From assembly GCF_042646165.1 (NCBI RefSeq), contig NZ_JBHRTC010000011.1: 64,000 nt of DNA; one strand, given 5' to 3'. Source of the stretch: Microbaculum marinum. GTDB lineage: Bacteria; Pseudomonadota; Alphaproteobacteria; Rhizobiales; Tepidamorphaceae. A program made the translations under genes and the position numbers. Below, piece by piece: positions 8,925 through 19,186 of this stretch; positions within the stretch are counted from its first letter, which is position 1; each line of letters starts with the position of its first letter. The notes beneath the pieces are model-generated. The model ran no database searches. It was not told the origin of the DNA and saw only the letters and a list, made by a program, of their open reading frames with translations.

Positions 8925-9001
8925 TGGTCGGAGTGGCAGGATTTGAACCTGCGACCCCCTCGTCCCGAACGAGGTGCGCTACCAGGCTGCGCTACACTCC
9001 G
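8925..9001 (-). tRNA. tRNA-Pro (anticodon CGG)
   Basis: A 77-nt cloverleaf on the minus strand. The acceptor arms CGGAGTG/CACTCCG pair, the anticodon stem CCTCG/CGAGG encloses the loop TTCGGGA giving anticodon CGG (codon CCG), and the T arm reads GGTTCAAATCC. The discriminator is A, followed by an encoded CCA at 8927-8925. CCG is expected to be a heavily used proline codon at this GC content. Confidence 0.95.
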
Positions 9002-9277
9002 GCCGCTGGTGGGCCGCTATATAGCCGCACCGTCGTGTCCCCGCAACCCGCGATTCTGCGATGGGGTCGCACCGTTCGCCTTTGCGTTTTCGACCGGGCC
9101 CGCGACCGGCCCGTTCCGGCCTGAGTCGCCCGGGAACGCCGCGGAAAATTGAGACTCGTGGACAAGCCCGGACATCCGTCGACCTCGCCTTGCCGCGCCT
9201 GTAGCGGATAAGCTCGGCCCCGAGTGCCGGAAACGGCCCGCCGGGGGCGGTCACGGCGATGGGGAGAGACGCTGCGT

Positions 9278-12244
9278 TTGGAAACTGTGACGGACAGGTG
9301 GGTCGGCCGCTCCGTGCCGCGTGTCGAGGACGCCGCGCTGCTGAGCGGTCGCGGCCGCTTCATCGACGATCTCGGCACGCCGCCGCGCACGCTGCACGCC
9401 GCGCTCCTGCGATCGCCGCACCCGCACGCGTTGATCGAGGCGATCGACACCGAAAGGGCGCGCGCCGCGACGGGTGTCGCCACCGTGCTGACCGGGGCCG
9501 ACATCCAGGCGCTGACCCGCTCGATGGTGGTCGGCGTCAAGGCGCCGGTCGAGTGCTGGCCGATCGCCGTCGGCAAAGTCCGCTACGCCGGCGAGCCGGT
9601 CGCCGTGGTACTGGCCGAGGACCGCTACCTCGCCGAGGACGCCGTCGACCTGATCGAGGTCTCCTACGCGCCGCTTGCCGCCGTCGTCGATCCGCTGAAG
9701 GCGCTTGCGGCCGATGCGCCGGTGCTGCACGAGGGGCTCGGCGGCAACGTCATCTCCGAGCGGTCGTTCTGCTACGGCGATCCGGACGGCGCCTTCGCCG
9801 CTGCGCCGCACCGGATCGGAGTCGACGTCGCTTATCCGCGCAACTCCTGCACTCCGATCGAGACCTACGGCGTCGTCGCCGAATACGATCCCGGCGAGGG
9901 CGCCTACGACATCCTGGCGAACTTCCAGGGCCCGTTCTCGATCCATGCGGTCACCGCGCTGGCGCTGAAGGTGCCCGGCAACCGGCTGCGGCTGCGCACG
10001 CCCCGCGACTCCGGCGGCTCGTTCGGCGTCAAGCAGGGCGTCTTCCCCTACATGGTGCTGATGGGGGCGGCGGCGCGGGCGACGGGCCGGCCCGTGAAGT
10101 GGATCGAGGACCGGCTCGAGCACCTGACCGCCTCCGTCTCGGCCACCAACCGGGCGACCCGGCTCGAAGCCGCCGTCGAGGCGGACGGGCGCATCACCGC
10201 GCTGTCCTGGGACCAGGTCGAGGATTGTGGCGCCCACCTGCGCGCCCCGGAGCCGGCGACGCTCTACCGGATGCACGGCAACATGACCGGCGCCTACGAC
10301 ATCCGGAACCTGTCGATCCGCAACCGCGTCGTCCTGACCAACAAGACGCCGACCGGCCTCAACCGCGGCTTCGGCGGCCCGCAGGTCTATTTCGCGCTGG
10401 AGCGCCTCGTCCACGAGGTCGCCGGGCGGCTGTCCCTCGATCCCCTCGAGGTCATCCGCCGCAACCTCGTCCCCGCCGACGCGATGCCCTACCGCACGGC
10501 AAGCGGCGCGCTGCTCGATTCGGGCGACTATGGCGCAGCCCTCGGCGCGGCGGTGGAGGAGGGCGGCCTTGCCGACCTCCTGAAGCGCCGCGACGCCGCC
10601 CGCGCCGAGGGCCGCCTCTACGGCATCGGCTATGCCGCCTGCGTCGAGCCGAGCGTCTCCAACATGGGCTACATCACCGCCGTGCTGACGCCGGAGGAGC
10701 GGCGCCGGGCCGGGCCGAAGAACGGCGCCCAGTCGGTCGCGACCGTCAGCCTCGATCCGCTCGGCGCGGTGTCGGTGAAGGTCGCCTCGGTGCCGCAGGG
10801 CCAGGGCCACCGCACCGTGCTCGCCCAGGTCGTCGCCGACGTGTTCGGCCTTGAGCCGGGCAACGTCCGCGTCACCGCCGACGTCGACACCGCGCGCGAC
10901 GACTGGTCGATCGCCTCGGGCAACTACGCGAGCCGCTTCGCCCCGGCGGTCGCCGGCACCACCCATCTGGCGGCGACGAAGCTGCGCGACACGCTGGCGC
11001 GCATCGCGGCCGGCCAGCTCAACGTATCGGCCGACGACGTCGTCTTCGCAGGCGGCAGGGTCGCCGCCCGCGACAACCCCGACAACTCGGTGCCCTTCAA
11101 CCGGCTCGCCGCGACCGGCCACTGGGCGCCGGGCACCGTCCCGGAGGGTGCCGGCGACCCGATCAGCGAGACGGTCTGGTGGACGCCGGAGCAACTCACT
11201 GCGCCGGACGAGGCGGACGCGGTCAACTCCTCGCTCTGCCACGGCTTCATCTTCGATTTCTGCGGCGTCGAGGTCGACAGGCTGACCGGCGCGGTCCGCA
11301 TCGACAGATACGTCACCATGCACGATTGCGGGACGATCCTGCATCCCGGCATGGTCGCCGGCCAGGTCGCCGGCGGCTTCGCCCATGCGCTCGGCGCCGC
11401 CCTCTACGAGGAATACGTCTACGGGCCGGATGGCAGCTTCCTGTCCGGCACCTTCGCCGACTACCTGGTGCCGACCGCGATGGAGGTGCCCGAGCCGGTC
11501 GTCCTGCACCACCAGTCGGTCTCGCCCTTCACCCCGCTCGGCGCCAAGGGCGTCGGCGAGGGCAACTGCATGTCGACGCCGGTCTGCATCGCCAACGCGG
11601 TTGCCGACGCGACCGGGGTCGACGACCTCGTCCTGCCGCTGACGCCGGCGAAGCTCGCCGGCCGGCTCGCCGGCGAGGAGCCGCCGCCGAAGAGGCCGAA
11701 GCAGGCGTCGTTCGCGGCGGCCTCCGGCGAGCGGGCGCTGCACGGGGAAGACGAGGCGCGGGTGTCGGCGCCGCGGCAGGCGGTCTGGGACATGCTGCTC
11801 GACCCGCAGACCCTGCGCGCGGTGGTGCCCGGCGCCCATTCGATCGAGCAGGTCAGCCCGACCCGCTTCCGCGCCGAGGTGACGCTCGGCGTCGGTCCGG
11901 TCAGGGGCCGCTACCGCGCGGAGATCGCCCTGTCCGACCTCGACGCGCCGAACGCCCTGACGCTGTCGGGCAGCGCCGAGGGCGGGCTCGGCACCGGCCG
12001 CGGCGAGGGCAGGGTGACCCTGACGCAGACGGACGACGGCGGCACGCTCGTCGCCTACCGCTACGAGGCGGCAATCGGCGGCAAGGTCGCCTCGGTCGGC
12101 GGCCGGCTGCTCGACGGCGCCGCCCGCGTTGTCATCGGCCAGTTCTTCGCAAGCCTCGCCCGCCATGCCGGTGCGGACCGCCAGGAAGCGCGTGCGGCAG
12201 GCCTGTGGGCGCGCCTTCGCCGGATGCTCGGGAGGCGCGGATGA
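9278..12244 (+). CDS. Molybdenum hydroxylase large subunit (xanthine dehydrogenase/CoxL family) fused to a CoxG/SRPBCC domain
   Basis: About 988 residues. A hammerhead domain (RSVPRVEDAALLSGRGRF onward) and the molybdopterin-binding domains fill residues 1-800. GLNRGFGGPQ occupies the active-site loop and GVGEGN carries the probable catalytic Glu761. The loop matches neither the CoxL form I (CSFR) nor the form II motif, so this is not a CO dehydrogenase. Residues ~815-960 form an SRPBCC domain like CoxG, normally a separate protein. The start is uncertain: TTG 9278 has GGGGAGAG in front; GTG 9287 and GTG 9224 are alternatives. It is the first gene of the large-FAD-FeS operon and overlaps the next by ATGA. 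Substrate unknown, probably an aromatic or N-heterocyclic compound. Confidence 0.9.
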   Translation: METVTDRWVGRSVPRVEDAALLSGRGRFIDDLGTPPRTLHAALLRSPHPHALIEAIDTERARAATGVATVLTGADIQALTRSMVVGVKAPVECWPIAVGKVRYAGEPVAVVLAEDRYLAEDAVDLIEVSYAPLAAVVDPLKALAADAPVLHEGLGGNVISERSFCYGDPDGAFAAAPHRIGVDVAYPRNSCTPIETYGVVAEYDPGEGAYDILANFQGPFSIHAVTALALKVPGNRLRLRTPRDSGGSFGVKQGVFPYMVLMGAAARATGRPVKWIEDRLEHLTASVSATNRATRLEAAVEADGRITALSWDQVEDCGAHLRAPEPATLYRMHGNMTGAYDIRNLSIRNRVVLTNKTPTGLNRGFGGPQVYFALERLVHEVAGRLSLDPLEVIRRNLVPADAMPYRTASGALLDSGDYGAALGAAVEEGGLADLLKRRDAARAEGRLYGIGYAACVEPSVSNMGYITAVLTPEERRRAGPKNGAQSVATVSLDPLGAVSVKVASVPQGQGHRTVLAQVVADVFGLEPGNVRVTADVDTARDDWSIASGNYASRFAPAVAGTTHLAATKLRDTLARIAAGQLNVSADDVVFAGGRVAARDNPDNSVPFNRLAATGHWAPGTVPEGAGDPISETVWWTPEQLTAPDEADAVNSSLCHGFIFDFCGVEVDRLTGAVRIDRYVTMHDCGTILHPGMVAGQVAGGFAHALGAALYEEYVYGPDGSFLSGTFADYLVPTAMEVPEPVVLHHQSVSPFTPLGAKGVGEGNCMSTPVCIANAVADATGVDDLVLPLTPAKLAGRLAGEEPPPKRPKQASFAAASGERALHGEDEARVSAPRQAVWDMLLDPQTLRAVVPGAHSIEQVSPTRFRAEVTLGVGPVRGRYRAEIALSDLDAPNALTLSGSAEGGLGTGRGEGRVTLTQTDDGGTLVAYRYEAAIGGKVASVGGRLLDGAARVVIGQFFASLARHAGADRQEARAAGLWARLRRMLGRRG

Positions 12245-13055
12245 AGCCCGCGCCGTTCGACTACGTCCGCGCCGGCAGCCTCGAGGAGGCGCTGGAGGCG
12301 CTTGCCGGGGCAGGGGCGGACGCCCGCATCGTCGCCGGCGGCCAGTCGCTGCTGCCGATGCTCAACATGCGGCTGGCGCGGCCCGGCGTGCTGGTCGACA
12401 TCATGCGCCTTGCCAACCTCCGCCGCATCGAGGAGCGCGGCGGCGAGATCGTGATCGGCGCCGGCGTCCGCCAGGCCGAACTGGAGGCCTGGCCGCGGCT
12501 CGCCGACACGCTGCCGCTGGTCGCCGCCATGCTGCCGCTGCTCGGTCACGTCCAGACGCGCAGCCGCGGCACGGTCTGCGGCTCGATCGCCCACGCCGAC
12601 CCGAGCGCCGAACTGCCGCTGGCGCTCGTCGCGCTTGGCGGCGCGGTGCACCTGCGTTCGCAACGGGCAAGGCGCCGCGTCGCCGCCGGCGACTTCTTCG
12701 CCGGCATGATGGCGACCGACATGGCCGACGACGAGATGATCGAGGCGGTGAGCTTTCCGGCCGCCCGGCCCGGCACCGGCCACGCCTTCCGCGAGGTTGC
12801 CCGCCGGCACGGCGACTTCGCCATCGTCGCCTGCGCCGCCGTCGTCGACGGCACGGTGGCCCGGCTCGCCGTCGGCGGCGTCGCCGACCGGCCGGTGGTG
12901 CGCGCCATGCCGATGCCGGACGAGGCGGGCCTAGACGACGCGCTGAACGAGTTCGCCTGGGACCTCGACGCTCGCGATGACGTCCACGCGACTGCCCGCT
13001 ACCGCCGCGATCTGGTGCGCGCGATCGGCCGGCAGGTGCTCGAGGAGGCCGCACG

Positions 13056-13068
<13 letters not shown>
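12241..13068 (+). CDS. Molybdenum hydroxylase FAD-binding subunit (CoxM-like)
   Basis: 275 residues of the FAD-binding medium subunit of the xanthine dehydrogenase family. It has the N-terminal VAGGQSLLPMLNMRLA FAD-binding motif and the TVCGSIAHADPSAELP motif, followed by the CO-dehydrogenase flavoprotein C-terminal domain. It passes electrons between the 2Fe-2S subunit and the electron acceptor. Its ATG overlaps the TGA of the large subunit by 4 nt and its end overlaps the 2Fe-2S subunit by 13 nt, so the three are translationally coupled. Confidence 0.93.
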
Positions 13069-13565
<497 letters not shown>

Positions 13566-14155
13566 CCGGTCGCGACCACCCCATCCGTCGTCACCCCGGA
13601 AGCCGCAACGCGGCACTCCGGGATCGGAGAGCCACAGAGAGCGCGCTGGCTCTCCGATCCCGGCTCTGCGCTCGCTGGGGCTCACTGCGGCCGGGATGAC
13701 GTGGGAGAGGGTGTGCGTCCCCCGCAGCCGCCGCACGTCCCGGTCGCCCGGAGCCGCAAGGCCTGCGCTCCCGGCGATCCCGGCTCTTCCCTCGCTGACG
13801 CTCGCTCCGGCCGGGATGACGCGGGAGAGGGTGTGCCTCCCCCGCAGCCGCACGCCCCGGGCGCCCATGGCCGGACCGTCTGCGCCTCTGGCGCTCCCGG
13901 CACAGCGCCCGCTGGCGCACGATGCGGCCGGGATGACGCGGGAGAGGGAGTGCCTCCCCCGCAGCCGCACGTCCCGGACGCCCATAGCGAGCGCAGGCGA
14001 GCGGCGGGCGAGCCGGGACCCAGCGTCACGACACGCCGAAGGCGCAACTCCTTCCATCGCACCTGCACTTGCGGAAAAGCCGGCGCGAGTTCGGGACCAC
14101 ATGCTGTGCCGGTCGATCGACGCGGCGATAGCGCGCCCAGGAGAGGCTCCGAACG
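13566..14155. repeat. Intergenic block with a 15-bp hairpin and three imperfect ~115-120 bp tandem repeats
   Basis: No gene is supported in these 590 nt. GGGATCGGAGAGCCA at 13620-13634 pairs perfectly with 13647-13661 (12-nt loop), 54 nt after the 2Fe-2S gene, and could terminate that operon. Three imperfect direct copies follow, beginning near 13690, 13809 and 13924. Each has the core GCCGGGATGACG, then GGGAGAGGG, then CTCCCCCGCAGCCGCACG. They resemble the CCCGG-rich mobile intergenic elements common in alphaproteobacteria. The ligase gene starts directly after. Confidence 0.75.
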
Positions 14156-15682
14156 ATGTTTGACCTCGGCACCAGTTTCCTCGCCAGCGTCGCCCGCGAT
14201 CCCGGCCGCATCGCCATCGTCGACGGCGACCTCCGGCTCACCTATGCGCAGTGGTACGCGAAGATCTCCGGCCTCGCCACCGGGCTCGAGCAGCTCGGCC
14301 TCGCCCCCGGCGACCATGTCCTCACGCTCCTGCAGAACCGCTTCGAGAACGCCACCCTGCACTGGGCCTGCCAGTTCGCCGGGCTGGTCGTCACGCCGCT
14401 CAACTGGCGCGCCAAGGGCGACGAGGTGGACTACGTCATCGAGAACGCCGAGGCGAAGGCGGTGTTCTGCGAGGCGGCTACAGCGGATGCGGTGGCCGAC
14501 GCGGCGCTCGCCGCAAGCCTGCCCCGGATCGCGGTCGACGGCGAGGTGTTCGCCGGAATGATCGACTCGGCGGCGCCCGACGCCGTGCCGCGCGCCGACG
14601 CCGAAGCGTGGTCGCTGATGCTCTACACCTCCGGCACCACCTCCAAGCCGAAGGGCGTGCCGCGCCGCCACCGGGCCGAGCGGGCCGCCGCGCTCGCCCA
14701 TGTCGCCCAGAACCGCTACGCCCACGGCGAGGTGACGCTCGGCGTCATGCCGCTCTACCACACGATGGGGGTGCGCTCGCTGCTGGCGATGTCGCTGATC
14801 GGCGGCGCTTTCGTCTGTCTGCCGCGCTTCGACGTCGAAAGGGCGCTGGCGCTGATAGCGCGCGAGAAGGTGACAAACCTCTACCTGGTGCCGACGCTCT
14901 ACCACGACGTCGTCCATCACCCCGCCTTCGAGGTGACCGACACCTCCTCGGTGCGCAAGCTCGGCTTCGCCGGCGCCTCGATGACCGACGGGCTCCTGAG
15001 GAAGCTCGCCGAAGCCTTCCGGCCGGAGCTGTTCGTCAACCACTACGGCTCCTCGGAGATCTACACCTTCACCATCGAGGACGACGCGCCGGCCAAGCCC
15101 GGCTCGGCCGGCCGCGCCGGCCTGAACCAGATCATCCGCGTCGTCAGGCTCGGCGCGGCAGGCCCTAACGACCTGGCGGCCACCGGCGAGGAAGGCGAGA
15201 TCATCGCCCTCATGCGCGGCGACGAGGCTTTCGAGGGCTACTGGAAGCGGCCCGACGCCGACGCCAGGGCGCTGCGCGGCGGCTGGTACTTCACCGGCGA
15301 CACCGGCTTCTTCGACGCCGACGGCGACCTGTTCGTCACCGGCCGCGTCGACGACATGATCATCACCGGCGGCGAGAACGTCTCCCCCGTCGAGATCGAG
15401 AGCTGCCTGTCGCTGCACCCCGCCGTGCTCGAGGTGGCCGTGGTCGGCCTGCCGGACGAGCGCTGGGGCAAGGTGGTGACGGCCTTCGTCAAGCGCGGCG
15501 TCGCCGTAGATCACGAGACGCTCGACGCGTTCTGCCGCGACTCAGGTCTTGCCAACTACAAGCGCCCGCGCGCCTACGTCTTCGTCGACGCCATCCCCAA
15601 GTCGCCGGTCGGCAAGCTGCTGCGGCGCCTGCTGGTGGCGGGCGAGTACACGTCCGAGACGGCCCCGCCTGCCGGGGGCTAG
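14156..15682 (+). CDS. AMP-forming acyl-CoA synthetase/ligase
   Basis: 508 residues of the ANL superfamily. Motifs in order: YTSGTTSKPKG (P-loop, ~residue 157), NHYGSSEIY (A5), GWYFTGDTG (A7), GRVDDMIITGGENVSPVEIE (A8, hinge) and a C-terminal IPKSPVGKLLRR with the catalytic lysine of A10. It activates a carboxylic acid to its CoA thioester via an acyl-adenylate. With the neighbouring hydratase and the molybdenum hydroxylase it suggests degradation of an aromatic or cyclic acid. The acid is not identifiable from sequence. Confidence 0.92.
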   Translation: MFDLGTSFLASVARDPGRIAIVDGDLRLTYAQWYAKISGLATGLEQLGLAPGDHVLTLLQNRFENATLHWACQFAGLVVTPLNWRAKGDEVDYVIENAEAKAVFCEAATADAVADAALAASLPRIAVDGEVFAGMIDSAAPDAVPRADAEAWSLMLYTSGTTSKPKGVPRRHRAERAAALAHVAQNRYAHGEVTLGVMPLYHTMGVRSLLAMSLIGGAFVCLPRFDVERALALIAREKVTNLYLVPTLYHDVVHHPAFEVTDTSSVRKLGFAGASMTDGLLRKLAEAFRPELFVNHYGSSEIYTFTIEDDAPAKPGSAGRAGLNQIIRVVRLGAAGPNDLAATGEEGEIIALMRGDEAFEGYWKRPDADARALRGGWYFTGDTGFFDADGDLFVTGRVDDMIITGGENVSPVEIESCLSLHPAVLEVAVVGLPDERWGKVVTAFVKRGVAVDHETLDAFCRDSGLANYKRPRAYVFVDAIPKSPVGKLLRRLLVAGEYTSETAPPAGG

Positions 15683-15748
15683 GAGCCGAAGATCTGCCGG
15701 CCCCGGCTGCGCAAGGAAGACTTCGCAAGGAAAGAAAGGAAGTACCGA

Positions 15749-16543
15749 ATGACCGAAACCGATCCCCGCCTTGCCGGCCTCGACGGCTTCCGGGTCGAGG
15801 TCGATGCCGACAGGCAGCGCGCCGACGTCGTGCTCGACCGGCCGCCCTTCAACGTCGTCACCATGCCGCAGCGCGACCAGCTCCGCGCCGCCTTCGAGGC
15901 GCTCGACGAGCACGACGGCGTGCGGGTGATCGTGCTGCGCGGCGAGGGGGAGCACTTCTCTTCCGGCGGTTACATCAAGGGGTTTCTGGAATCGTCGCCC
16001 GAAACGGTGTCGAGGCTCGCCTGGAACATCGCGGCGCCGGCACGCTGCTCGAAGCCGGTGATCGCCGCCAACCGGGGTTACTGCTTCGGCGTCGGCTTCG
16101 AGATCTCGCTGGCCTGTGATTTCCGCATCGCCTCGGAGACGACGGAATACGCGTTGCCCGAACAGCGGCTCGGCCAGATACCCGGGTCCGGCGGTTCGGC
16201 GCGCCTGCAGAAGATCGTCGGCATCACGCGCACCAAGGACATCGTCATGCGCTCGCGGCGGATACCGGCACGGCAGGCGTACGACTGGGGGATCGCCACG
16301 GAGATCGTGGCCGATGCCGAACTCGAGGCCGCCACGCAGGCGCTTGTCGAGGAACTGGTCGGCTTTGCGCCGCTTGCCCAGCGCACCGCCAAGAAGCTGC
16401 TCAACGATACCGAGGACGCGCTGCTCACCACGGCCATAGAGCTGGAAGGCCACTGCTACTCGCGGCTGCGGATGTCGGACGATTTCCGTGAGGGCGTCGA
16501 GGCGTTCCACGAGAAGCGCAAGCCGGCGTTCCGGGGACGCTGA
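15749..16543 (+). CDS. Enoyl-CoA hydratase/isomerase family protein
   Basis: 264 residues of the crotonase fold. The oxyanion-hole segments are FSSGGYIKGF and NRGYCFGVGFEISLACDFRIA. EQRLGQIPGSGGSARL carries the position usually held by a catalytic acid. GCFGVG replaces the more usual GGAxGGG, and the general base after LGQIP is not the canonical Glu, so hydratase versus hydrolase or lyase activity is open. It lies 66 nt behind the ligase with an AAGGAAG site. The two probably act in sequence on a CoA thioester. Confidence 0.88.
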   Translation: MTETDPRLAGLDGFRVEVDADRQRADVVLDRPPFNVVTMPQRDQLRAAFEALDEHDGVRVIVLRGEGEHFSSGGYIKGFLESSPETVSRLAWNIAAPARCSKPVIAANRGYCFGVGFEISLACDFRIASETTEYALPEQRLGQIPGSGGSARLQKIVGITRTKDIVMRSRRIPARQAYDWGIATEIVADAELEAATQALVEELVGFAPLAQRTAKKLLNDTEDALLTTAIELEGHCYSRLRMSDDFREGVEAFHEKRKPAFRGR

Positions 16544-16727
16544 ACCACGATGTCGAGCTGACGCGCCCGGCGCGCCCTTTACGCCGCTCGTCCCCACGAA
16601 AGTAGGGACCCAGCGCAAGAATCCGGCGCAGCCGCCGTCCTGTATGCCTGCTGTCGCGGGTATGAGCGGGGAGTGGGCAGGGGAACGTCCCGAACGGGAG
16701 TATTTTTTGCTCGATGACGAGCCGCGC

Positions 16728-17921
16728 TCAGCAGGCGCCGTCATCCGTCGGGAATCCCTCCGGCATCATCTTGAGGTAGCGGCAGTATTCGCCGCCGTCG
16801 CGTTTCCAGGCCTGCTTGTCCGCCTCCAGGCGCGCCAGGTAGGCCGCGACGTTGTCCGCCGTCAGCTTCTCGCCGAAATCCCTGACGCTGACGGGGTCGC
16901 CGGACAGCCGCGCCACCATCAGTTCGCCCGTGCGGCAGCTGAAGTGGTTGGTGTCGCGCCAGAAGATCAGGCCGCGCTCGGCCTCCACCGGCTCGGTCTG
17001 CAGCCGCGTGAACCCGGTGAAGTCGAAGACCTCGATGTCGCCGCCCGCGCCGTCGGCCAGTGTTGCGATGTCGCGCACCATGTCCAGGTAGGCCGGCCAG
17101 TAACCCGCCGCCTCCAGTTCCATGTAGTAGGTGACGTGGGCGGGCGGGATGACGACATACAGTTTGATGTCTCGCCGCTCCGCCTCGGCGAATATCGCCT
17201 TCAGTTCGCCGCGCCAGTCGAAGTTGGTGCCTTCGTCGAGGAACGCCTGGTCCAGGAACCGGACGTAGCTTGCCCCCATCAGCGTCAGCGCCCGCGACGG
17301 GTCGGTCTTCGTCGGCTGCGGCGTGCAGGGTCGGAAGCCGTTGTCCCGTCCGTCCGGGCGCCGCCGCCTGATCAGCGCTTCCATGCTCGCCTGCAGTCCG
17401 GCGCCGGTGAAGTTCGTGTAGACCACGTCGTCCAGCCACCAGCGCGGGTTGGCCGCGCCGTCGGCGGAGACCGACAGCCGGTCCTCGTCGAAGGCCTCGC
17501 CGACGGGGATGTAGTTCATGAAATTCAGGATATCGACCACCAGCAGCGCGGTGTGCAGGTCGGACTGTTCGGCGTAGTGCTGGAAATATCGCCGCATCTC
17601 GTAGATCTGGGCGGCCGGAAAGGCGCCGTTGAACGGCCGCTCGGCGAGGCCGTGGCTGCGGAACGACTCCTCCGAGAAGCCGCCGGCGGCGTGCGAGTTG
17701 CCCAGGATCACCAGGTCGGCGCCGAACCCCTCGATCCAGTGCGCCTTGGTCAGCCTGCCGAGTTCGTCGCCGGCGTAGCCGACGTGGCCGCCGCTGCGCC
17801 ACAGCAGGTAGGGATCGACCGACAGGTTGAACGACCCGACCGCCATGACCAGGGCGGTCACGGTGCCGAGGACGAGGAGCGAGTAGCGGCGCGCGTGCAT
17901 GCGGCTGCATGTACCACACAT
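16728..17921 (-). CDS. Membrane-anchored SGNH-hydrolase-like protein
   Basis: About 397 residues. One N-terminal transmembrane helix (YSLLVLGTVTALVMAVGSF) is followed by a periplasmic domain. VILGNSHAAGGF has the look of an SGNH block I with its serine, and FWRDTNHFS near the C-terminus fits the Asp-x-x-His block V. This arrangement is seen in DltD/AlgX-like O-acylation proteins. No MBOAT partner is visible nearby. The ATG at 17921 follows an AGGGGCGAG site; 17900 and 17939 are alternatives. Function unproven. Confidence 0.7.
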   Translation of the reverse strand: MCGTCSRMHARRYSLLVLGTVTALVMAVGSFNLSVDPYLLWRSGGHVGYAGDELGRLTKAHWIEGFGADLVILGNSHAAGGFSEESFRSHGLAERPFNGAFPAAQIYEMRRYFQHYAEQSDLHTALLVVDILNFMNYIPVGEAFDEDRLSVSADGAANPRWWLDDVVYTNFTGAGLQASMEALIRRRRPDGRDNGFRPCTPQPTKTDPSRALTLMGASYVRFLDQAFLDEGTNFDWRGELKAIFAEAERRDIKLYVVIPPAHVTYYMELEAAGYWPAYLDMVRDIATLADGAGGDIEVFDFTGFTRLQTEPVEAERGLIFWRDTNHFSCRTGELMVARLSGDPVSVRDFGEKLTADNVAAYLARLEADKQAWKRDGGEYCRYLKMMPEGFPTDDGAC

Positions 17922-18097
17922 CCGCTCGCCCCTGACCATGGCTTGCGCGCGGATCTTCCGGCTGAAACGTGACGGAAACATTCCGAACATTGTTCTGACA
18001 TTCCCGACGGGCAGAGGGGTGCCGCCGCGGCATCGCGCCCGGTTTTAGCCCGGGCCGACCCGCTTTCCGGCTTCGGATGTGTCCCTGGAGACCACTC

Positions 18098-19186
18098 ATG
18101 CACGCGCTGCGGATTGACGATGAAGACGAGCCGCGTGTCCTGGTCGTCGATGACGACGAGGACAACCGCTCGCTGCTGCTCGATGAGCTGGAGTTCATCG
18201 GTTGCCGCGGCATTGCCGTGGCGAACGGCGAGGAGGCGCTCGCCGAACTCGGTCGCTCCGACATCGACGTCGTGCTGCTCGACGTCATGATGCCAGGGAT
18301 GGACGGGTTCGAGGTGCTGCGGTCGCTGCGTGCCGATCCGACCCGCCGGATGCTGCCGGTCGTGATGATCTCGGCGCTGTCGGACCTCGTCAACGTGGTC
18401 CGCTGCATCGAGCTCGGCGCCGACGACTACCTGCCCAAGCCGTTCGATCCCGTCCTGCTGAAGGCGCGGATTTCCTCGAGCATGCAGAAGAAGCGCTGGC
18501 GCGACCAGGAAGCCATGTATCTGGCCCGCATGGAGCGGCAGCTCGCCGAGATCGAGCGCGAGCGGGCCCGCGCCGACGCGCTGCTCGACGTCGTCCTGCC
18601 GACCGCGGCGTTGCGCGAACTGAAGATGACCGGGGCGATCGCGCCGCGGCGCTACGAGAACGTCGCCGTGCTGTTCGCCGACATCGTCGATTTCACGCGC
18701 TACACCGAGACCCATCCCGCCGAGGAGGTCGTCGCCAATCTGGACCGGCTGATCGTCGCCTGCGAATGGGCGCTTGCCCAGGAGGGCCTGGAGAAGATCA
18801 AGACCATCGGCGACGGCGTCGTCGCCACCGGCAACCTGTCGCAGCGCCACCGCGATCCGGTGATGGCGGCGGTGCGGGCCGGCCAGGCGATGATCGCCGC
18901 GGCTGTTGAAAACCCCGCCGGTTGGCGGATGCGCATCGGGATCAGTTTCGGATCGGTGATCGGCGGAGTCGTCGGCCGCAGCAAGTTCAGTTTCGATGCC
19001 TGGGGCGACACCGTGAACGTCGCCGCTCGGCTGTCCGGACTGGGCTCGGAATCCGCGGTTTTCCTGTGTCCGGACGCCTGGAGCAGGGTCGCTGCCCGCG
19101 CCACCGCAGAGCGCATGGACGGCGTTGCCCTGAAGGGCAAGGGCCAAATGGATGTCTACCGGATTGGCGAAATTCGCGCGTCATGA
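18098..19186 (+). CDS. Response regulator with class III adenylate/guanylate cyclase output
   Basis: 362 residues. A REC domain (residues ~8-125) with LVVDDDEDN, phosphoacceptor Asp62 in LLDVMMPGMDG and the KPFD lysine is joined by a charged coiled coil (130-180) to a cyclase homology domain (~190-350). The latter keeps metal ligands in FADIVDFT and IKTIGDGVVATG and the NVAARL segment. The protein should make cAMP (or cGMP) when phosphorylated. The ATG at 18098 has GGAG upstream. The stop overlaps by 4 nt an ATG in frame with the hybrid kinase, suggesting an operon. Confidence 0.92.
   Translation: MHALRIDDEDEPRVLVVDDDEDNRSLLLDELEFIGCRGIAVANGEEALAELGRSDIDVVLLDVMMPGMDGFEVLRSLRADPTRRMLPVVMISALSDLVNVVRCIELGADDYLPKPFDPVLLKARISSSMQKKRWRDQEAMYLARMERQLAEIERERARADALLDVVLPTAALRELKMTGAIAPRRYENVAVLFADIVDFTRYTETHPAEEVVANLDRLIVACEWALAQEGLEKIKTIGDGVVATGNLSQRHRDPVMAAVRAGQAMIAAAVENPAGWRMRIGISFGSVIGGVVGRSKFSFDAWGDTVNVAARLSGLGSESAVFLCPDAWSRVAARATAERMDGVALKGKGQMDVYRIGEIRAS

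Noticed and set aside
9251..12166. Very long antisense frame opposite the molybdenum hydroxylase large subunit
   Set aside because: In high-GC DNA long antisense frames are expected. The sense strand carries all family motifs and the antisense product has none.
13566..14155. Coding sequence across the repeat block after the 2Fe-2S subunit
   Set aside because: Open frames exist on both strands, but they follow the repeat period and have no ribosome binding site or family similarity.
17970..18016. Fourth copy of the three-box GAAAC element upstream of the REC-cyclase gene
   Set aside because: It begins with GGAAAC and has CTGACATTCCC, but the spacing is off by one and the third box is missing.
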